A stretch of 64,000 nucleotides of DNA, taken from positions 379,737-443,736 of the forward strand of contig CP094379.1 of NCBI GenBank assembly GCA_030060845.1, written 5' to 3'. Numbering within the stretch: position 1 is the stretch's first letter; every line of letters starts with the position of its first letter. Below, one piece after another: positions 1 to 8,833 of this stretch. Source of the DNA: Candidatus Midichloria sp. Lineage in GTDB: Bacteria > Pseudomonadota > Alphaproteobacteria > Rickettsiales > Midichloriaceae. The translations under genes were made by a program, and so were the position numbers. Below the pieces are notes generated by a model. The model had not been told where the DNA came from. It did not search any database and was given only the letters and a program-made list of their open reading frames with translations.

Positions 1-1
1 A

Positions 2-529
2 CAAGCTTTAAGTGAAAGGTCACTAAGTGAAGCTTTATATTATAATTTAAATATAGCACAGATTAACATACCATTATTATCTCAAAGAAAAGAGGATATC
101 GAACTACTCTCAAAAAAATTCATTAAATTAATTGCAGAGAGCTATGGCAATAAAATACAGGAGCTTAATAAAGATATATTAAAGATAATGAAATTTTATG
201 ATTGGCCAGGCAATGTTCGACAACTTAAAAATGTAGTTGAGTGGCTAGTAATCGTTGCGAATAGCCAACAAAAGCAGGAAATAACTATAGACATGTTGCC
301 AGCTGAAATTTTGTCCAATAATGATTGGAGCAGAAATATCAGCAGTAGTGGTAGTAATGATTTATTTGATAAACCTATAAAGGAAGCAAGAGATATTTTC
401 GAAAAAAATTATATTGAAGTACAACTAGAAAGATTTAACGGTAATATCTCCAAAACTGCTGATTTTATAAAAATGGATAGAGCGGCTTTGCATCGAAAAA
501 TTAAATGTCTGCAAGAAGAAACTTGTTAA
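2..529 (+). CDS. ntrX: NtrX-like sigma-54 response regulator, C-terminal part
   Basis: The reading frame is open from the first complete codon of the window, so the gene begins upstream and only about 175 residues are seen. They cover the end of the AAA+ sigma-54 activation domain (YYNLN, then a PLLSQRKEDIELL stretch matching the usual PPLRERxEDIPLL), the WPGNVRQLKN motif, and a C-terminal Fis-type helix-turn-helix (NISKTADFIKMDRAALHRKI). In this order the family is NtrX, a two-component regulator partnered with NtrY. The missing N-terminus should hold the receiver and Walker A. The stop overlaps the stop of the convergent nadD-rsfS gene by four bases. NtrC or another family member is possible; the short, divergent C-terminus favours NtrX. 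Confidence 0.8.
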   Translation, partial: QALSERSLSEALYYNLNIAQINIPLLSQRKEDIELLSKKFIKLIAESYGNKIQELNKDILKIMKFYDWPGNVRQLKNVVEWLVIVANSQQKQEITIDMLPAEILSNNDWSRNISSSGSNDLFDKPIKEARDIFEKNYIEVQLERFNGNISKTADFIKMDRAALHRKIKCLQEETC

Positions 530-1482
530 CCCCATAGCTCTTCAAGCTTATATATGGCACGGTATTCTGGCATAAAAGCATTGACTATTATATCGCCAGC
601 ATCAAGTAATACCCATGTTGCTTCTTCTAAGCCAGAGGTGGTGCTTGGAACATTTATATTTTTTAGCCTTTCCATGAGATTTTCAATCATAGAAGTGACA
701 TGCCGATTCGAACGCCCAGAGGCTATAACCAAGTAACGTGCCAAATCTACTTTATTAGTTAAATCACAGACTTTAATATCATCAGCTTGATCCCGACCCA
801 GGCTATTTAATACAACATCTTTTATGTAATCTATATCTTTCATATCAATTATTTTTTCATGCTCTCTAAAGTCTTTATACTGACAAACCTCTCTCAGCAT
901 TGTTGAAGATAAAGGAGATTTAAGTATTCTAAAAAAATACCAATGTCTCTTGTCTAAATTATTTTTTTTGAAATCCTCTAAAGCAATGTCTATCATATTG
1001 TAACATTTACTTGCCTCACTTGCAATAACTTCTTCTGCATACTCTTCGCGATCAAATACAGCTACGAATACTGATTCAAATATATCTTTCCAATTATACC
1101 ACTTATGCACTTGGAGCATATTATCTGCTCCCATCATCCATACGAATTTTACATGGGGATAAGTGTTTTTCAAAATTTTAATAGTTTCAGATGTATATGT
1201 TGTTGGAAATGATTTTTCTACATCTGAAACTATTATTCTTTTCTCATTTCGAGCTATCAATCTAGCATATAAAACCCTTCTGTCCAAAGAATTCCACATG
1301 TTAGACTTAAGAGGGTTTTGGGGTGAGACAAGCCATATCACACACTCTAAATTTAACAACTCTATTGCTTTTAAAGAAACATGTAAATGCCCACTATGTG
1401 CAGGATTGAAAGAGCCCCCAAGAAGGCCAACGCGGATACCAGTATCTTGCATTGACAAAAGTTTTTCTTGCATATTTCTCAT
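526..1482 (-). CDS. nadD: Fusion of nicotinate-nucleotide adenylyltransferase (NadD) and ribosomal silencing factor RsfS
   Basis: A single 318-residue frame joins two normally separate proteins. Residues about 17-210 are NadD: GGSFNPAHSGHLHVS is the nucleotidyltransferase GxFxPxHxGH motif and SSTMLREV near residue 195 is the SxTxLR motif; it makes deamido-NAD from nicotinate mononucleotide and ATP. Residues about 215-318 are RsfS (Iojap): KADDIKV-like start, YLVIASGRSNRHV, and an end matching DxxDIIVNxFxPExRxxYxLEELW. RsfS binds ribosomal protein L14 and blocks subunit joining. The two genes are commonly adjacent in Proteobacteria, so the fusion is easy to derive. The start overlaps the lon stop by one base; Met4 or Met11 could also be the start. 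Confidence 0.9.
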   Translation of the reverse strand: MRNMQEKLLSMQDTGIRVGLLGGSFNPAHSGHLHVSLKAIELLNLECVIWLVSPQNPLKSNMWNSLDRRVLYARLIARNEKRIIVSDVEKSFPTTYTSETIKILKNTYPHVKFVWMMGADNMLQVHKWYNWKDIFESVFVAVFDREEYAEEVIASEASKCYNMIDIALEDFKKNNLDKRHWYFFRILKSPLSSTMLREVCQYKDFREHEKIIDMKDIDYIKDVVLNSLGRDQADDIKVCDLTNKVDLARYLVIASGRSNRHVTSMIENLMERLKNINVPSTTSGLEEATWVLLDAGDIIVNAFMPEYRAIYKLEELWG

Positions 1483-3866
1483 TAATGAGCTTTAGGTACT
1501 AACTCGCCTTGTGTAGAAGAATGGGCTAAAGGAGCACTTACTGGTAGGAGCTTACCTTCTAAAGCTATCTTTAAAGCTTCTTCAGCACTTTCTAATGGGA
1601 CAATATTTAAATTCTCTCTAACTTTCTGCGGCATTTCCTCCAAATCTTTTAGATTTTCTTTAGGGATCATCACAGTTTTAACACCACCTCTTAATGCAGA
1701 AAGAAGTTTTTCCTTTAATCCACCGATGCCTAGAACTCTACCACTTAGTGTTATTTCACCGGTCACAGCTATATCTTTAAATACAGGTATGTTAGTTAGT
1801 GCAGAGACAATCGATATACAAATGGCAACCCCAGCTGATGGACCATCTTTAGGTGTTGCTCCTTCTGGTACATGTACATGTATATCTTTCTCCTTAAATA
1901 TTTCTGGGTTAATCCCAAAATCTAAGGCCTTTGAACGGATAAAGCTAAATGCAGCCTGTACAGATTCTCTCATTACATCTCCAAGCTTACCAGTGATTTT
2001 AATATCACCCTTACCATGAAATACTACGGCTTCTACCTCAAGAAGGTCCCCACCAAAATCGGTGTAAGCTAAGCCATTCGCAATTCCAATTCTATTTTTA
2101 GCAGCAATTTCACCATAAGTAAACCTAGGTGCTCCAAGAAAATCTTTCAAGTTTTTATTATTAACCACTAAACATTTTTCTTTTTCTAGTAATATTCTTT
2201 TGATGCACTTACGAATGATTTTAGCTAAATCTCTATCAAGTTGCCTTACTCCAGATTCTCGTGTATAATAACAGATAATTGAAAGAATTGCCTCATTCTC
2301 TATAGAAACTTCTCCATTTTTAACGCCATGAACTGATGATTGTTTAGGTAATAAATAATCTTGCGCAATACCCATTTTTTCATCTTCTGTGTACCCAGAT
2401 AAGGTAATAATCTCCAATCTATCTAGCAATGGCCTTGGCAAATAAGTGCTATTTGCGGTTGCAATGAACATTACTTTTGAAAGATCATAGTCGACTTCAA
2501 GATAATGATCATTAAAAGCAACGTTTTGTTTTGGGTCAAGTATTTCCAAAAGCGCAGAGGCAGGGTCGCCTCTATGATCAAAACTCATTTTGTCAATCTC
2601 ATCAAGTAAGATTACTGGATTGCTATTCTTAGCTTTTTTCATAGCTTGAATGATTTTTCCAGGCATAGCTCCGATATAAGTTCTTCTATGGCCTCTTATT
2701 TCTGCTTCATCTCTTAATCCTCCCAGAGAGATTTTGATAAAGTTACGTCCAGTTGCTTTAGCAATTGATTTAGCGAGGGAAGTTTTGCCAACCCCTGGTG
2801 GACCTACAAAGCAAATAATTGGGCTTTTTAACTCTTGTGTTCTTAAATTAACTGCTAAGTATTCCAATATGTGCTCTTTAATCTTCTCAAGACCATAGTG
2901 ATCAGCATCTAGAACATCTTGTGCAGCTTTCAAATTTTTTTTCATTGGTGAGTATACTTGCCAAGGAATTTCTGTAAGCCAGTCAAGGTAGTTTCTGATA
3001 ACTGCAGCTTCAGATGACATTGAGTTCATCATCTTAAGTTTTTTTATCTCAGATTGAGCTCTTTCTTTAGCTTCCTTCGACATATGAGAGTGCTTAATCT
3101 TTTTTTCTAATTCATTGAGCTCTTCTTTTTGATCGTCATCACCAAGTTCTTTATGAATAGCCTTTAACTGTTCATTTAAATAATAATCTTTTTGGTTTTT
3201 TTCGATCTGGGTTTTGACTCTTGCCTTAATTCTACTTTCTGTTTTTAACATTTCGGTTTCTGAGTCTATCAAAAGCAAAGTTTTTTCAAGTCTCTTAGGT
3301 AATGAGGTTATAGATAAAAGGTCCTGTTTTTTATCAACAGATAAAATCATATGAGCATTAATTGCATTGCAGAAATCCTCCAGTCTTTTAATTTGCGAAA
3401 TATTATTCAATATCTCAGGATTAATTTTTTTGTTCATTTTTACATATTCTTCGAAACGTTCTCCTACTGTTCGTCGTAAGGCTAGAACTTCCTTTGCTTC
3501 AGCATTATATTCTTCATCTGGCATTAGTATAGTTGACGCAAGCAGGATTCCTGAATTATTGCTAAATTTTGTTACTTTCACTCTTTCAAGGCCTTGAACA
3601 AAAATTTTAATAGTTGGTTCCTGGACTTTCGAAAACTGTAGTATTTTTGAGATTACTCCAATTTTATAGATTTCAGCTAGTTTTGGATTATCATTCGCTG
3701 CATCTCTTTGAGCTACCAAAAGAATTTTGCTCTGGATACTTGCTGCATATTCAAGAGCTTTAATTGATTTTTCTCTACCAACAAAAAGGGGGACGATCAT
3801 ATCAGGAAACATGACTAAGTCTCTTAAAGGTAGTACTGGGTATTGAATTTCTTGTAATAGTTCCAT
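1482..3866 (-). CDS. lon: ATP-dependent protease Lon
   Basis: The 794-residue product is full length for LonA. It has the N-terminal substrate-binding domain (YPVLPLRDLVMFPDMIVPLF at about residue 9), a central coiled coil, an AAA+ module with Walker A GPPGVGKTS near residue 355 and Walker B DEID near 420, and a C-terminal serine protease domain with catalytic Ser in PKDGPSAG (about 676) and Lys in LKEKLL (about 720). It degrades misfolded and regulatory proteins in the cytoplasm. It is transcribed away from mreD, with nadD-rsfS directly behind and overlapping by one base, so the two are probably cotranscribed. The last about 25 residues, rich in A, S and H, are not conserved in the family. 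Confidence 0.97.
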   Translation of the reverse strand: MELLQEIQYPVLPLRDLVMFPDMIVPLFVGREKSIKALEYAASIQSKILLVAQRDAANDNPKLAEIYKIGVISKILQFSKVQEPTIKIFVQGLERVKVTKFSNNSGILLASTILMPDEEYNAEAKEVLALRRTVGERFEEYVKMNKKINPEILNNISQIKRLEDFCNAINAHMILSVDKKQDLLSITSLPKRLEKTLLLIDSETEMLKTESRIKARVKTQIEKNQKDYYLNEQLKAIHKELGDDDQKEELNELEKKIKHSHMSKEAKERAQSEIKKLKMMNSMSSEAAVIRNYLDWLTEIPWQVYSPMKKNLKAAQDVLDADHYGLEKIKEHILEYLAVNLRTQELKSPIICFVGPPGVGKTSLAKSIAKATGRNFIKISLGGLRDEAEIRGHRRTYIGAMPGKIIQAMKKAKNSNPVILLDEIDKMSFDHRGDPASALLEILDPKQNVAFNDHYLEVDYDLSKVMFIATANSTYLPRPLLDRLEIITLSGYTEDEKMGIAQDYLLPKQSSVHGVKNGEVSIENEAILSIICYYTRESGVRQLDRDLAKIIRKCIKRILLEKEKCLVVNNKNLKDFLGAPRFTYGEIAAKNRIGIANGLAYTDFGGDLLEVEAVVFHGKGDIKITGKLGDVMRESVQAAFSFIRSKALDFGINPEIFKEKDIHVHVPEGATPKDGPSAGVAICISIVSALTNIPVFKDIAVTGEITLSGRVLGIGGLKEKLLSALRGGVKTVMIPKENLKDLEEMPQKVRENLNIVPLESAEEALKIALEGKLLPVSAPLAHSSTQGELVPKAH

Positions 3867-3899
3867 CTTTATAGCTTTCCTTATATTGCTTTAAGCTAT

Positions 3900-3927
3900 A
3901 ATATAGGCCTTAAGATGCATTTGGCAA
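3900..3927 (-). promoter_or_regulatory. Putative sigma-70 promoter of lon
   Basis: On the minus strand TTGCCA (3922-3927) is followed after 16 bases by TATATT (3900-3905), about 35 bases before the lon ATG. No good sigma-32 consensus was seen. Read by eye only. Confidence 0.45.
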
Positions 3928-4001
3928 GATATAGGCAGTAGTTTTATTTCTTGACACAAGCTGGATTGTCAGGCAACTTGTTATTATATACGGTTTTTTA
4001 G

Positions 4002-4475
4002 ATGGTTTTAAGTAGGAATGGTGCACTTTTAGTATTTTTAATAATAGCTACAAATTTCATTGCACATTTAAAAGTATTATCAACTTTTGGATTTTTATCA
4101 AGTATATCTCCAGCTTTAATTTGGGTCATAGTTACTGTAAAGAGATCCAGAGTTGATTTAGTATCAATAATTCTATGTGGAATAATACAAGATCTGTTTG
4201 AAGGAAATTATTCAATGATCACTTCTCTTTTTCATTTATCTTTAATTGGTGTGCAATCCTTTAAACACAACTTTCTGTTAACTGAAGGTAAGTTAATTTC
4301 CATGTCTTATTATGCCGCTTCTTTTTTTTTGATGTTGATATTGAGGAACCTATTTTTATCGGTTTTACAAGATCAGAAATTATATTTAGGGCAATCTATC
4401 AAGATATCTTTTATTGCTGTTGTTATATACTGTTTTGGGTATGTCTTCTTTAGCTATAAAGGCAATAAACAATGA
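4002..4475 (+). CDS. mreD: Rod shape-determining protein MreD (probable)
   Basis: A 157-residue, very hydrophobic protein with about five predicted membrane segments. Sequence motifs are weak, as is normal for MreD, but size, topology, the G-x-x-QDLFEG stretch near residue 65 (MreD proteins carry a conserved G-x-x-D near the second or third helix) and the four-base ATGA overlap with mrdA support the call. MreD links the MreB/MreC scaffold with the elongation synthases in the inner membrane. mreB and mreC are not upstream here because lon diverges from this point, so the usual mreBCD-mrdA cluster has been split. Confidence 0.65.
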   Translation: MVLSRNGALLVFLIIATNFIAHLKVLSTFGFLSSISPALIWVIVTVKRSRVDLVSIILCGIIQDLFEGNYSMITSLFHLSLIGVQSFKHNFLLTEGKLISMSYYAASFFLMLILRNLFLSVLQDQKLYLGQSIKISFIAVVIYCFGYVFFSYKGNKQ

Positions 4476-6289
4476 GAAGTCAGAGAGAAAAGAATAAGAT
4501 TTTCACCCGCCGTGCTTTTTTGCTTGGTGTGGGCAAGCTCACCTTATTTTCTGCTTTAGCTTCCAGGTTCAGTTATTTACAAATTATTTCTAATTCTAAA
4601 TACCGAGCTATGGCTGAGAATAATAGCATCAAAATCGTTATTATACCTCCACTGCGTGGGTTATTGCTTGATAGAAATGGGATGATAATTGCTGATAATC
4701 AATTTTATTACAGCTTGGTTTTACTTAGTCCTTTTAAGAAAGAAGCTGAGAAAATTATACAGAATTTGAATAAAATATTGGAATATGAAACTAATATTTC
4801 AAGACTCGGGGTAAAAAGAGCATTACGTGCTGCAGGTAAAAATAACCAAATCATGATCCAAGATAACTTATCATGGCTTGATATAGCTAAAATAGAGGTT
4901 CGCACAGATTTATATGGAGTCGAAATAATAAGAAGCCATAAACGCAGGTATGTTTTCAGTAATATGATCTCGCATGTTACTGGATATATTTCAAAACCGA
5001 GTATAGAAGAGGCAGAACGCTCTTCCGTACCTCATTATCAAGAATTTCTAATCGGTAAAAACGGTGTTGAAAGAAGTTTAAATAGTCTGTTACTAGGTAG
5101 CCCAGGAGCTAGAAAGATAGAAGTAAATGCTGCTGGAAAATTCATGAGGGAGTTGATATACAATCCCCCATCTCGTGGTATTACAATCAAGCTTTCCATA
5201 GATACAAATTTACAGAGAATCGTTGCTACAAATCTTGTTTCACTCCATGGTAGTGTGGTTGTGATGAATGCCAATAATGGAGAAATCCTTGCCATGCATT
5301 CAACCCCATCTTATGATCCTAATAAATTTGTAGGAGGAGTACAGCTTGATTATTGGAATCAACTCAAAATTAATTATGGTAAACCGTTAATTAACAAAAG
5401 TATATCTAATTACTATCCTCCTGGTTCGATCTTTAAAATAGTTACGGCATTGGCAATTTTGAAGACTGGGATTGATCCTGCAAGAAAAATTCTTTGTACA
5501 GGTGAACACCAGGTTAGAAATAGAATATTCAGATGCAATAGAAAAGAAGGTCATGGTTGGGTTGACTTACACAATGCAATAGCCAAATCATGTAATGTAT
5601 ATTTTTATACACTTGGGCTAGCAGCAGGTATTGATACAATAATAGAGACCGCTATTAAATTGGGATTTAATCAAAAAACTAATATAGAGTTGCCATTTGA
5701 AAATCCAGGACTTCTGCCTACAAGTGATTGGATTGGGAAAAAGCTAAAAAATAGGTGGGGGGCTGGTGATACAATTAATGCAACGATCGGGCAAGGATAT
5801 ATACTAATAACCCCGATACAATTAGCAACAGCCTTAGCGAAAATCGCTACTGGTCTGAAAGTGGTACCAACTATTTTAGCTGCTTCTAGAAATTTCTCTA
5901 CTGAATTATTAGATTTGCCGGAGAACCACTTACAATTGGTTAGAGCTGGTTTACATGATGTTTTTAACAATTCAGAAGGCACTGGATATAGGAGGAGATT
6001 TGCTGACAAGAAGTATACGCTATCTGGGAAAACTGGAACTGCCCAAGTTGTTTCTCAAGCAAAAAGAAATCAAATATTACAATATAAAATGAGAGATCAC
6101 AGCTTATTTGCAGGCTATATTTCCACAAATGATAAAAAATTATATGCAATCTCTGTTGTTGCAGAACATTCAGGTTGGGGTTCTGCAAGTGCATTACCTA
6201 TTGCAACCAATATCATGAGAGAATATTTATCTATGACCAATACACAAATTGAAGAAGATGTTGATGATAATTTAATACGGGATGATTAA
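4472..6289 (+). CDS. mrdA: Penicillin-binding protein 2, elongation transpeptidase
   Basis: A 605-residue class B PBP. It has one N-terminal membrane anchor (about residues 12-35), a PBP dimerisation domain starting with RGLLLDRNG, and a transpeptidase domain with all three signatures: SxxK in PGSIFK (about 318), SCN in AKSCN (about 371) and KTG in SGKTGTAQ (about 517). It crosslinks peptidoglycan during lateral growth. The family signature GQGY (about 440) supports PBP2 over FtsI. It follows mreD with an overlapping start, so the two are translationally coupled. Its conservation suggests this bacterium still makes some peptidoglycan. Confidence 0.95.
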   Translation: MRSQREKNKIFTRRAFLLGVGKLTLFSALASRFSYLQIISNSKYRAMAENNSIKIVIIPPLRGLLLDRNGMIIADNQFYYSLVLLSPFKKEAEKIIQNLNKILEYETNISRLGVKRALRAAGKNNQIMIQDNLSWLDIAKIEVRTDLYGVEIIRSHKRRYVFSNMISHVTGYISKPSIEEAERSSVPHYQEFLIGKNGVERSLNSLLLGSPGARKIEVNAAGKFMRELIYNPPSRGITIKLSIDTNLQRIVATNLVSLHGSVVVMNANNGEILAMHSTPSYDPNKFVGGVQLDYWNQLKINYGKPLINKSISNYYPPGSIFKIVTALAILKTGIDPARKILCTGEHQVRNRIFRCNRKEGHGWVDLHNAIAKSCNVYFYTLGLAAGIDTIIETAIKLGFNQKTNIELPFENPGLLPTSDWIGKKLKNRWGAGDTINATIGQGYILITPIQLATALAKIATGLKVVPTILAASRNFSTELLDLPENHLQLVRAGLHDVFNNSEGTGYRRRFADKKYTLSGKTGTAQVVSQAKRNQILQYKMRDHSLFAGYISTNDKKLYAISVVAEHSGWGSASALPIATNIMREYLSMTNTQIEEDVDDNLIRDD

Positions 6290-6339
6290 GTTTTGGATAT
6301 GAGTGGCGTTAATATACCTCTAATAAATTTTGGTAGAAA

Positions 6340-7330
6340 AAGTATTATTCAAGAATGATGAGTTATAGGGAACTAACAGAGGTAGCAAGAGAAGAATTAA
6401 AGATCCACTACCGAAGCGAGAGGGATAAAAGGACTTGTGATAGAATCAAAGCAGTTTTAATGTACGATAAAGGCTGTAGCCTAATAGAAATATCAGAAAT
6501 TTTACTTTTTTGGCCATGAAGCTATAAGGAAGCATCTGGAGGATTATCATAGAGGAGAAAAATTAGCACCAGGGGAAGTTATAGCAAACTTAGGGTTCAA
6601 CAAGAAGAAGAGTTAATAGTCCATCTGGAAGATAATAATGATGTTTATGCCAGAGATATAGGTCTGTACATAGAAAAGCAGCATTGTGTTTCATATACAT
6701 TAGCTGGATAATCAAACTTTTACACAGATTGAAGTTTAGTTATAAGAAACCAAAATTAATACCTAGCTAAACAAGAAGAATTTAAACTGTAATACAGTCT
6801 GCTTAAAGGTAATTTAAACAAAGATGAAGCTATGTATTTTATGGATAGTGTTCATTCTCAATATCAAAGCAGAGCAAGATCTAGATGGATTAGAAAGAAT
6901 AGTGTTAAAACTTTACCAAGTTTTAGTGGTTAGAAGTGTAAGCATATTATTGGAGCTATTAACCTTAAGGATTTAGAAGTAGTAACAACTGATAATCCGA
7001 AAGTTAATAGCGATTATATTATTGAATTTTTAAAGAAATTAGAGGTAACAAACCAAGATAAAAGCAAAATTTACCTAATATGTAACAATGCTGGATATCG
7101 TAAGTCAAAAAAATAAAAGAATATCTACAAAATAGCAGGATAGAACTATTATCTTTGCCTCCATATAATCATAATTTAGATCTAATTGAGTAATTATGGA
7201 AATTTATGTATTGGTATAGTTACAAATAATAAATTTTATGCAAATTTTGAATTATTTGCTAATCCTTTAAACAGCAATTCTTTGAAAGTATTCCTAAGGA
7301 CAGATCTGCTTCTTTAATAAAAAGTATACT
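6340..7330 (+). pseudogene. IS630-family transposase remnant
   Basis: From 6358 the translation starts MSYRELTEVAREELKIHY and continues RSERDKRTCDRIKAVL, the helix-turn-helix start of IS630 transposases. After several stops and frameshifts the DDE part is still legible: FMDSVHSQYQSRARSRWI near 6838, then IIGAINLKDLEVV, LICNNAGYRKSK and LPPYNHNLDLIE near 7160-7190 (normally LPPYSPxLNxIE). At least four in-frame stops and several shifts make it inactive. I did not find the terminal inverted repeats. The stretch from 6290 to 6357 shows nothing else. Confidence 0.8.
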
Positions 7331-7339
7331 CGTAAAAGA

Positions 7340-7505
7340 AGACCTGCCAGATAACATATGTGCCTGACCTGCATTGGACTTACTACTTGGATCAGCCACC
7401 ATATACCCCAATAAATTAAATCATTTTTACCATCTCCATTGATATCTACAGTGCTAGCAATAACATATCCTACCTTATCAGAAGCTGCAATACTATTAAA
7501 CTAGT
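7340..7505 (-). pseudogene. FG-GAP (integrin-alpha-like) repeat fragment
   Basis: On the minus strand the translation SIAASDKVGYVIASTVDING continues as DGKNDLI, then, after a one-base shift, GYMVADPSSKSNAGQA. This is the FG-GAP pattern of large surface proteins: phase, GxSVxxxGDINGDGxDDLIIGA, ADPxxxSNAGQxYVVFG. Less than one repeat and a half remains, with no start, stop or flanking repeats, so it is a relic of a much larger gene, perhaps split by the insertion or deletion that created this junk tract. Confidence 0.6.
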
Positions 7506-7515
7506 TTTTTACATA

Positions 7516-7563
7516 TGTAGAAGGAGGTCCCAGCCGTTTTGAGCAAGATTTAATGAGATAATT
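7516..7563. repeat. 48-bp exact copy of an internal segment of the FolM-like reductase gene
   Basis: The 48 bases are identical to 30249-30296, where they encode the nucleotide-binding N-terminus of the reductase (residues about 15-30, GKIISLNLAQNGWDLL on the minus strand). Here they sit in non-coding sequence and in the same orientation. Flanks differ immediately on both sides. It is either a recent short duplication or the last piece of a second reductase copy. Confidence 0.85.
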
Positions 7564-7579
7564 ATTTATAAATAGAACT

Positions 7580-7624
7580 TAGGTACTGTTAGTACCTATT
7601 TGAACAGTATAATACCAGAACTGG
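7580..7624 (-). terminator. Two small hairpins downstream of the dCMP deaminase gene
   Basis: TAGGTAC (7580-7586) pairs perfectly with GTACCTA (7592-7598) around a five-base loop, and ACCAG/CTGGT pair at about 7613-7623. They lie just past the minus-strand deaminase stop, but there is no clean T-run, so intrinsic termination is uncertain. Confidence 0.3.
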
Positions 7625-7634
7625 TGTAAAAAAC

Positions 7635-8153
7635 CTAATGAGTTATGGGATAAATCTTCTCATGGTAAAGAATTTCAATCTTGACTAATTTCCCCGAAAA
7701 AGGTCTCAACAGCACTCCAGCCTCTAGCATTAGTTCTTTTGAGATTGCAATGCTCTCTGCCCATTCTCTTTGTTTTTCCTGATGATTGCCTGGAAAATTA
7801 TTATCATAAATAATTTCAATAATTCCAGCCTGCAATATCGATTTACTGCACCTACTGCAGGGTATCCATGGAGTATATAATTTACAACCCTTAGTTGGCA
7901 TCCCAATGCGTGCACAGTGCAGTATAGCATTTTCTTCTGCATGATTGACTGCCATATATTTATATTCTCTATTTAAATATCTTTCCTCAGTCTCCTTAAC
8001 TCCACGAGGCAACCCATTATAACCTGTAGCTCTTACTTCGTTATCAGGGCCTACAATGACTGCCCCTACCTTAGTACTAGGATCACGGCTTTTCATAGAA
8101 ACTAAATAAGCCATAGTCATAAAGTATTCATCCCAGTTAAATGGTGCTAACAT
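7635..8153 (-). CDS. Deoxycytidylate (dCMP) deaminase family protein
   Basis: The 172-residue protein carries the zinc site of the cytidine/deoxycytidylate deaminase family: HAEENA (His ligand and catalytic Glu) and PCSRC (two Cys ligands). The start (FMTMAYLVSMKSRDPSTKVG) and the ATGYNGLPRG motif are specific to ComEB/dCMP deaminase. It would convert dCMP to dUMP and feed thymidylate synthesis. Its ATG lies inside the last codons of the dead phzF gene, so it is the last gene of an old operon (dacB, ccoI, HAD, phzF, deaminase). It remains open while three upstream partners have decayed, which suggests selection. Confidence 0.88.
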   Translation of the reverse strand: MLAPFNWDEYFMTMAYLVSMKSRDPSTKVGAVIVGPDNEVRATGYNGLPRGVKETEERYLNREYKYMAVNHAEENAILHCARIGMPTKGCKLYTPWIPCSRCSKSILQAGIIEIIYDNNFPGNHQEKQREWAESIAISKELMLEAGVLLRPFSGKLVKIEILYHEKIYPITH

Positions 8154-8833
8154 AATTCTCCTTTTATAACAGTTATTGCAGTGCCAGATATCAATACCCT
8201 GTTTTGCAAATCTTCACAACTAATTATTCCACTTCTTCTGAAAGCTTGGTAAGCAAGTAGAGATTTTTTTCCAATTTAGCTAACCAATATGGTATCAATC
8301 TACAATGAGCTGAGGCACATACTGGATTTCCATTTATGCTAACATGAGGAGCAAAGTATTGTGCGATATGAAATCATACTTATAAAAGTTACCTGCTCCC
8401 TTTGCAGTAACTATTAAAGCCCTATAATAGATTTCAAGCTAATAGTTGCAAATTAGGCCTCAATTTGACAACTTGCTCAGTTTTTTCAAACTCTATAAAA
8501 TAACAGTTTTGCGAGAAGCTAGTATAAATTAGCTTACAATTTATAACAGAATTTTATTGGAGTATGGTTTTTCTCTGCTTTAGTATTGATTAAAACATGA
8601 GTAGCTGCAACTGTTGCATGACCGCATAGCTGGACCTCTGAACTAAGAGTGAACCATCTAATGTGATAATGATACAGGGCAAACCTTTTTACAAATGCTG
8701 CTTCAGATAAATCTATCCCAGCAGTAATATTTTGCATTACAGCAGTACTTGGAAACTCCTATACTAAAAAAACTGCAGCTGGATTTCCAACAAATGGGCG
8801 GTCAGCAAATGTATTGACAATCCAAAATTTCAT
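8147..8833 (-). pseudogene. PhzF-family isomerase/epimerase, decayed
   Basis: The start MKFWIVNTFADRPFVGNPAA is intact and is the canonical PhzF N-terminus. An in-frame stop follows after AVFLV, then another readable block (LCGHATVAATHVL near 8620), then after shifts the block FAPHVSINGNPVCASAHC (8330-8360; family FxPxxGIxEDPVTGSAH) and the end ISCEDLQNRVLISGTAI (near 8200). The ATG overlaps the HAD stop as ATGA, and the old stop overlaps the deaminase start, showing a tight ancestral operon. PhzF-like proteins often have unknown substrates. Multiple stops and frameshifts make it non-functional. Confidence 0.85.

Noticed and set aside
1163..1495. Plus-strand frame inside nadD
   Set aside because: Antisense shadow of nadD-rsfS. 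No family motif or ribosome binding site, and the nadD frame is clearly the coding one.
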